Both the position numbers and the translations under genes were made by a program. Under the pieces are notes generated by a model. That model did not search any database and was not told the origin of the DNA. It was given only the letters and a program-made list of their open reading frames with translations. From Chrysemys picta bellii (Eukaryota > Chordata > Testudines > Emydidae): 64,000 bases of DNA. How positions within the stretch are numbered: the first letter of the stretch is position 1; every line of letters starts with the position of its first letter. Below are positions 57,273-64,000 of this stretch, one piece after another. The DNA lies in the NCBI RefSeq assembly GCF_011386835.1, contig NC_088797.1, positions 96,544,264 through 96,608,263 on the forward strand, in the 5' to 3' direction.

Positions 57273-58961
57273 CGGGGCCGGATTAACTTTTGTGGGCGTG
57301 GCGCCAAACATAGTTGTGGGCCCCCCATGGGGCAAGGTGCAGGGGAACGGGACGGCCAGTCTTCAGAGTGAAGGGCAGGCTGGGGGCAATGAGGTACAGC
57401 GCAGCGGGAGCAGCCCTGCTCTGCGCAGCCCAGCAGGAGGGCACTGTTTACAAACCTGCTGGCCTGCCCAGCCCTGTACTGCCAGCATGTCCCTTCCCCT
57501 TGAGGGCAGGCCTACACCACACCGCCCCCCTGCCCAGTGCCCTATCCTTATGCCCAGAGCCCCCTCGCTCAGAGACTTCCACCACAGATCTCTATGCCCA
57601 GCCCCCACCCCTACCAGAGATCTCCCCTGCTGGCCTCCCACCACAACTGCATAGCACCCTGCACACCACACCGCTCGCCCAGCACCCCCACCGCCAACAG
57701 ACCTCCCCACTGCCCACCACCTTCCTCACAGATCCACCATCACAGCTGCACAGAACCCCATATTTCTGAGGGGATTCTGCACCTAAAAATACTGTGCACA
57801 ATATTTTAAAATTCTGCAAATTTTATTTGTCAATAAATAAATGTGGAGGCTCCAACATGGCAGTGGGGAGCACAGGCCACTGGTTGCATGGAGGTGGGAG
57901 ATTACCCTGCAGCCTCCCCGCACCCCACAACACCCTGGGGCAGGGACTAGGCAGTGAGGCTGCACCCGACCCTGACACAGTGCAAGGGCCAGGTCTGCCT
58001 CAGAAACACCCTGGGGCCCTGCCCCCCTGTGCCAGGCACACCAAGTGTGGGTGAGCAGGCTCAGCCCGGCAGCAGGATCCAAGTGCAGAGGGATTTAGCG
58101 GGGGGGAGGATCCAGGTGGGGGCAAGAGAGTTCTCTGTGGGGCAGTCTGGGTGGGGGTGGCTCAGTGGGAGATCTGGATGCACAGGAGCTCATTGTGGGG
58201 TTCCAGGTGCAGGAGCAATGGGACTCTGCAGGGGATCCAGGTGAAGGTGTTTGGGGCTCATCAGGGTGGTACAGATGCAGGGGAGGTGGGGCTTGTCAGG
58301 GTGAGGGTTCGATGGGCCTGCTTAACAGGGGAGCCCCAGCTTTTGCCAAGGGGATGCCACATGCTGGTCTCCAGCTTCCCCCCGCCTCTGCTTCCCCCAT
58401 CCCCTTCTCTTCCCCATCCCATGCCCCTTCTCCACCACTGCATCTCCTCCCCATCCCATCCCCTTCCTTCCCCACTGCCCCGCTTCCCCTATGCCCTTTG
58501 CTTCCCCATCCCATGCCCCTTCCTCACTGCTCCATCTCCTCCTCTTCCTTCCCCCCTACATCTTTCCCCCCACCCCCACTTCCCCTGCCTCCTTCTCTCC
58601 CCCATCCCATGCCCCTTCTCCACCACTCCATCTCCTTCCCAGGCTTGGGAGGCAGGGGGGAAACTGCCCCCCAGCACGAGCCGGCAGAGCAGAGCGGGTT
58701 GGGGCCGGTCGCTCCACTTCCTGCCGTCCGGTGAGTGCAGGGCAGGCCCGACACCTGCTGCAGTCCCCCAGGATGCGTAGCTCAGGGGAGGAGGGTTGGG
58801 GCGGAAGGCGTGGAGTGGGGGCGGGGCTGGGGTGGAGCAGGGGTGGGAAGAGGCGGGGCGAAGCAGGGGTGGGGGCAGCTTTCTTGGCCGACTCAGCCGG
58901 CCGGGGGATCAGGCTGGCTGGGGCCCCTTCTGACTCTGGGCCCGGCGCCATCCCGATCATG
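57273..58961. mobile_element. GC-rich 1.7-kb insertion with perfect 8-bp TSD
   Basis: TCCATTGG is repeated exactly at 57265-57272 and 58962-58969, and the base composition jumps at both edges. The terminal bases (CGGGGCCGGATTAACTTT on the left) do not form an obvious inverted repeat with the right end, so the class is open; a hAT-derived composite is possible. Internally, 57770-57845 is a short AT-rich block that looks like another old repeat, and 58370-58640 is a C/T-rich imperfect tandem array (CCCCATCCCATGCCCCTTC units). Open frames here are Pro-rich artefacts. Confidence 0.65.
58370..58640. repeat. Pyrimidine-rich imperfect tandem repeat
   Basis: The units carry CCCCATCCCATGCCCCTTC and CACCACTGCATCTCCT-like text, repeated about six times with variable spacing. 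Strand asymmetry is strong, with almost no A/G-rich interruptions. Confidence 0.65.
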
Positions 58962-58969
58962 TCCATTGG

Positions 58970-61900
58970 TCATAGCTATAATGGCATTTTTCTCTCTGTT
59001 TCATCTTACCCTAAGCTGAGCTTTGTCTACAGTCCAACTTTTTCCATTGCTACACGCAGCAGAACTACACAAATGGAAAATCAGGTATAGAAAGTTAGCT
59101 AGGGTAAAGAAGACTTAAGGAAGGAAAGCCACCATGAGAAACCTCTCTCAATTTCCTCTGGAAGCTCAAGAAAACTACTTGGTTAGACCTGGAACTCAAA
59201 TACTACACTTAAGCGTGATTTGGTTATATGCTGCATACACTTTTTGTTTGAAAAAACTTGACTTTTTTGGTATGGAACTGGAAATAAAGCCTGGCAATAA
59301 CAACACTATGTTTTGTTTTCTTAGACCTGAAACATGTAAATCTGGTGTTGTTTCAATGCTACAATTGCCGGCTATTAAATTTATATCCCTGAGGAATTAA
59401 TATTAAATACTATAATGCAAGATTCATCATGGAGATAAAGGAGAGATAAAATTATGTTAATGAAAAATTGACAAAAATATGAATTTTTGTTCATTATTTC
59501 TCTATCAATAGAAAATATAAAATAGACCGTCATAGAAAACATTTTGAGTGATCACAGGACAATTGGTAAAACAACATTAGATATATTTTGAAACCAAATG
59601 TCTGTTTGAAAGGCTAAAGAAAATTCAGAATTTCTTTTGTTTTAATAAGAAAACTGTATAGGGTATCTTAGAATTTAACCAAAAGCACATATTAGTATCA
59701 AACATTTTATCTGATGATAAATAAAATTGCATTTTACTGTAAATGTAGTGTTGATTTCTTTCTCATTTGTTTGCTGGAAACAAAACTTCAAGGGAATCTT
59801 TAGTGATGACTCAATGTCTTGAGGTCCTTGGGGTTTTTTTTTGCTTCTGACTGACAAGCTAACATAAACATACCAAGCAAGTTCCATTCTACACTATAAA
59901 TGTTCCCATGGATATTACTTTTACAAGGCTCATGCAAATGAGTTTTTAGGCTTTTAAAATAATAAACAATTTAAACACACTCTAAAGGATTAAATAGATG
60001 CACTAAAAATTCCATTTTTTCAGACTAATTAAACTTCATGAAATGTACAAACTTTCATTTTAAAATTAACTTCAGCATTTGCACACACTATAGATCTCTT
60101 AGCCATGGTCCACACACTCATACTCAGCAAATCCTTTATTTCACAGCTAACAACAGTAAATCTTAATATGGCCAGATTCATGTCCTGGGTTAAGCTACCT
60201 TTTGCTGATGGAAACAAAGGCTACAGACCACACCAACAGAAAATGTACCTGAAGCAGCAGCGGACTCCGCTACAAAAATATAGCACCTGCTCTGCCGGAG
60301 CCTTGGCAACACCCTGTGCAGACTGAAAAATGGCACCCAGGAGACATGCTAATTCATCTCTCCTGACCAGCCACCACTGGGAGAGGCTCCCATAGAACCC
60401 CTGCTGTAATTTCTCCCAGCAGGGGTCCTGTGAAATGGTGGCAAAGGTGATACTGCCACTGACCTTTCCTGGGGGTTAATTATCCCACTCTGACACAGCT
60501 TTCTCTGTAAATATAGGGGTGAAACAAAAGCCCCTACACACCTAACTCATATTGATTTCAATAGATATTAGGCACTTAGGTGCTTTGAAAATCGCATTAA
60601 GTACCTAACTGCATCTTTAGACACCTAAATTCCTCTAAATATCTGGCCCAGTCACAAACAGTATGTGTCACCATCTTATCCATATGGAAATGTAAAACTG
60701 CAGGGCAGCAAAATAAAATCTACAATAAGCCTCAAATTTTCACATTACGTGCACTCATGAAAAAGAAAACCCTGACAAACAAGTAGTATGTAGTGAACAA
60801 ATACTACATCTATCAATTTACTAAGGACTAATTATGAATGACATTAAAATATTATTTGGGGTTTATTAAAAAATTGGTCAAGTAAGAGAATTGGCCATAA
60901 AGAGGTGGTAAAAACGTCAGGAAAAATAACATACTTCTATCCACACTTAAGCAAAGTTGATTGTGATAATTAACACACAAGTCCTCAGAGTTTTAATTTC
61001 TTAACTCTTGTCAAACTCGAATCTGTGAAATGGTTGCATTGTAAGCCTGAAATTCCTGCTGTTTACATCTGAATGGTTATTAAATCTAAACTGGGTCAAT
61101 GTTAAATTACTAATCTGGTATTTTCTGGTCAACTATGGGAATTCTCTTACCCTTTGGGAACCTCTCTCCTTAACAATAATGTTCCACAAGATTCCAGGCT
61201 GCCAGAGTTGCGTCACTGAGTCTGTGTGTGAATAAAATATCAGACCTATGGCCATTTTCACTAATTTAGACAAAACATCAGACTCCTTTGAGTTATAAAG
61301 AGTTAATATCAGTTACTGGAATCATAGCTGACACAAAATGTTCCCACCAGGGACACCTGAGTCATGGGTCTTGCTATCCTTTTTATATTTGGCTCAATTT
61401 ATTTTTCAAATTGTAAAATACTATACACATGTACAGAGATAGCAAGCCTTAAGGTAAAACTTTGACTAATGGCTTGCTGAATCACAGTGGGGAAAACAGA
61501 GCAGCTGAAACAACCAAAATATTTGACATTTCCAGATTCTTAAATTATTAAAAAGTATTTCTGTATTCTTCAGTTATTTTATGGATTTAGTCAATGATTA
61601 AATGAGTCAGGAATTAAATTCCCTGTCTCATGTATCTGGAGTTGCAGCAGGTGCTTGGCTTAGCATATTAGTAAAGTAGTATCACTGTATTACTGACAGA
61701 GTGTTATGCACCTGTAGAAAAAGGAAAAAATAAAACAGATAAAGCATAATTTGTATGCTTAATTGTATTTTCCTGAACAACAAATAACAAGTGTCCATAA
61801 CAAGCAGGCTGTTAGTCACCAGTTGTACCACTATAGTTAATGAATTGCACTTTTCACTGGAAATCATATTTTAGGATTCAGTCTCTATTAGGAATTACAA

Positions 61901-62815
61901 ATTGTTTTAATAATTGATTAAAAGGTAACATACGTGTACAAATTGTAAAAATTAAACTTTTCATCATCTTGAAGAAAGAGCTCTGGCATGGGTAAATAAT
62001 TTGTTTCATATGGGGTAAATGTATCCCATGTTATAGTTAAAAAGAAGCTTGCAAGTATTTATCCCACTTGAGTAGGTAGTTTAATAACTTCTGTAGTTTT
62101 GTAATGTAAGGGCTTGTCTACAGGTTGTGTCAGAGGTTAAATTCTCCCTGCCACGGTACAGGTAAGATGGAGTGAGTTGCTATATTCCTTGAAGTTTCAT
62201 CCTTTTCACTGCTTACCACTGCTAGATGGGAAGGTTAATATTCGGTTGGACAGTAAAGTCATTCCTTGCAAATGCATGTCAAATGTAACACCTAACATAT
62301 AAGAAAGTGGCCATTGCTGTGACCACTAGGACAGAAGTAAAACAGGATTTATATCATGGCTGTAAATGAAATGTTCCTGGTGGTCACCAAAAATGTAGGT
62401 CAGGGAAGAGTACCACAAGGAACCATGGCAACAAAGGGGCAGGACTACGAGCAAGAATTCCAACATGCTCTCCCTCTCAGCAGCCAGGAACTCTTCCTGG
62501 TCTCTTCTACGTTACCACTCAAAATCCCGTAGATAAAGCTAACTCTCTCGTGATAGCTGCTTGTTTAATAATGCAGGCATGTTGCTGAAAGCTGCCTAAC
62601 TGCCGCCATCGCAGGGACCGGCAGAGTGTCCCCCGCGGCTTGCCGCCCCAGGCACACACTTGGAGCACTGGTGCCTGGAGCCGCCGCTGTTTATAAGTAG
62701 TATAAAACTAGTAACCTTCTTGTTTATGGTCAATATTTTGAGAATTAAACAAACATGCATCCCTCCATCAAAGTCAGTTTTGATCCATTCAACTTTTAAA
62801 TGGTGATTTTAGAAT
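58970..62815. other. Intron sequence with an old dispersed repeat, no gene seen
   Basis: AT-rich intron without exon-like frames. The segment at about 60535-60655 (CACCTAACTCATATTGATTT, then AGGCACTTAGGTGCTTTGAA, then TAGACACCTAAATT) resembles the old amniote repeat also seen near 11.1 kb. At 62107-62125, TAAGGGCTTGTCTACAGG resembles a Harbinger-type terminus following TAA, but no partner end is visible. Confidence 0.5.
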
Positions 62816-62819
62816 AAGA

Positions 62820-63066
62820 TACATGCTTAAATTGCAGCAAGGGTAGTTTATGTTGGACGCTAGGAAAAACTTCCTAATTATCAGGGTAGTTAAGCACAGG
62901 AATAAATTGCCTAGGAAGGCAGAATCTCCATCACTGGAGATTTTTAAGAGAAGGTTAGACAAACACCTGTAAGCGATAGTCTAGATAATACTTAGTCCTG
63001 CCATGAATGCAGGGGACTAGAGTAGAAGACCTCTCGAGGTCTCATCTAGTCCTATGATTCTATAAT
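62820..63066 (+). mobile_element. CR1 LINE 3' end
   Basis: The text GTTGGACGCTAGGAAAAACTT, then GAATCTCCATCACTGGAG, then GACCTCTCGAGGTCTCATC and the tail CTATGATTCTATAAT make a severely 5'-truncated CR1 of the same general subfamily as 43066-43328. Confidence 0.85.
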
Positions 63067-63177
63067 ACTCCTGCTCTCATGAATATTATAGAAGAAACTT
63101 AGAATTACCTAGGCAATCCATATTCTCCCATCAAAGAATGAATAGTATCAGTTTATGCTTAAGAAAGCATTTGTATA

Positions 63178-63871
63178 TGTGATGAAGTGGAGAAACTGCT
63201 CTCTGGCATGGAAGGGGCTAAAGAGAGCCTTTGGATCCAGTTAGCCCCCTGACTCGTCATAGCTGCAGCCAATGCCTGGCCTGGAGGGGGAGGAAAACGA
63301 GAAACTGACTCAGTTCAGGGCTGACTGTCAAAGAGGCAGGAGATAGCTGCCTCCCTACCAGAGGGGAAGGATCACTAGCCTGCCAGTGAAAGCAGTCACC
63401 AAGAAATAAGTACCATCTCCCTGGCTAAAGGAGATTGTGGAGGAGACTTAGGAGCACCTGGCCTAAGAGATAACTCGGTAACTGTAGCACAGAGATCTTG
63501 TTGGGTTCCAACCCTGCCAAACTTACGGCTGCCCCACCCAGAATGAACCTGGGACCACAGCAGGAAACCACCCAAGGTGCACAAGGGGGCACTGCAAGAG
63601 ACAAGCCATCACAGCAACTTGGATTATAGGGGCTATGCCCCAAACTGAAGGGACAGCAGTAGGAAGGAGCACAGGACAGTGGACGTAGACTCCCCACAGG
63701 AGATCCATAATTTAGGGGTTGATTCACACAGGCCATGGACTAGGACCGGCTGGAGTGGGGGAGACCAGGTTCCACTACCCCAAAGACTCAGGCACCTCGA
63801 ACAGGGAAGCAAGAGACCGGAAGTCACCCATTCCAACCAATAGGCCACCCGGCTCTCCCTGGCCCGTTACA
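63178..63871. mobile_element. Possible solo LTR
   Basis: The block starts TGTGATGAAGTGGAGAAAC and ends CCCGTTACA, with TG...CA ends and GC-balanced composition between AT-rich flanks. The start resembles a turtle LTR family beginning TGTGA-GAAGTGG, but the flanking five bases (GTATA and ATACA) match poorly. No gene within. Confidence 0.42.
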
Positions 63872-64000
63872 ATACAGTACCTACATAAAATCGCTAAAGT
63901 ATTTTTCAATTAAATGTACTAATATATACATGTTTAAAATTAAGGTCCTAAAAATTTTTAATCACCACAGCATGTTTTAAACATGGATGACAGAATTTTT

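Noticed and set aside
58151..58780. Proline-rich frames of about 200 residues
   Set aside because: They translate a pyrimidine-rich tandem repeat; several frames are open at once, as expected of biased composition.
11619..64000. Preceding PLCE1 exon in the right flank
   Set aside because: No minus-strand frame with PLCE1 residues preceding the RQP segment was recognised.

Overview
This window is vertebrate genomic DNA, most probably from a turtle and less likely from a crocodilian. It is AT-rich intron sequence packed with old transposable elements. There is no bacterial gene organisation. The repeat mix points to a turtle: many CR1 LINEs with ATTCTATG-type 3' tails, PIF/Harbinger elements carrying a Myb/SANT partner gene, a DIRS-type tyrosine-recombinase retrotransposon, Penelope-like fragments, hAT miniature elements with 8-bp target duplications and solo LTRs. 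The clade assignment is an inference from repeat content.

I can support one host coding segment. It is a single 317-bp internal exon on the minus strand (11281-11597) of PLCE1, phospholipase C epsilon 1, encoding the start of the RasGEF (CDC25-like) domain. Both splice sites are visible. No other PLCE1 exon was recognised, so the 11 kb to its left and the 52 kb to its right read as the two flanking introns.

Layout: 1-6 kb holds a dead PIF/Harbinger element with convergent transposase (+) and Myb/SANT (-) remnants. 6-14 kb is mostly unique intron with the exon, a tRNA-like segment, two hAT elements and a short Penelope end. 14.8-19.4 kb is a decayed DIRS element on the minus strand, itself hit by a Harbinger MITE and a hAT MITE. 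19.4-25.7 kb is intron with a TA-flanked DNA transposon and an LTR-like repeat. 25.7-35.7 kb is a second convergent Harbinger element, split by an old CR1 that is in turn split by a younger CR1 with a nearly intact 500-residue reverse transcriptase. 35.7-41 kb is quiet intron with a MIR-type SINE. 41-52.3 kb is a stack of nested elements: a DIRS scrap, one CR1 broken by an inverted Penelope piece, then a second CR1 into which a hAT MITE, a palindromic element, a solo LTR and a nearly full-length antisense CR1 were successively inserted. 52.3-64 kb is intron with a Tigger-like element, a GC-rich insertion, a CR1 end and two possible LTRs.

I did not find a new functional system. The most informative content is the insertion order recorded by intact target-site duplications, the DIRS terminal architecture, the shared Harbinger/MITE termini and a Penelope 5' inversion. 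Coordinates of degraded element edges are approximate unless a target-site duplication is quoted.
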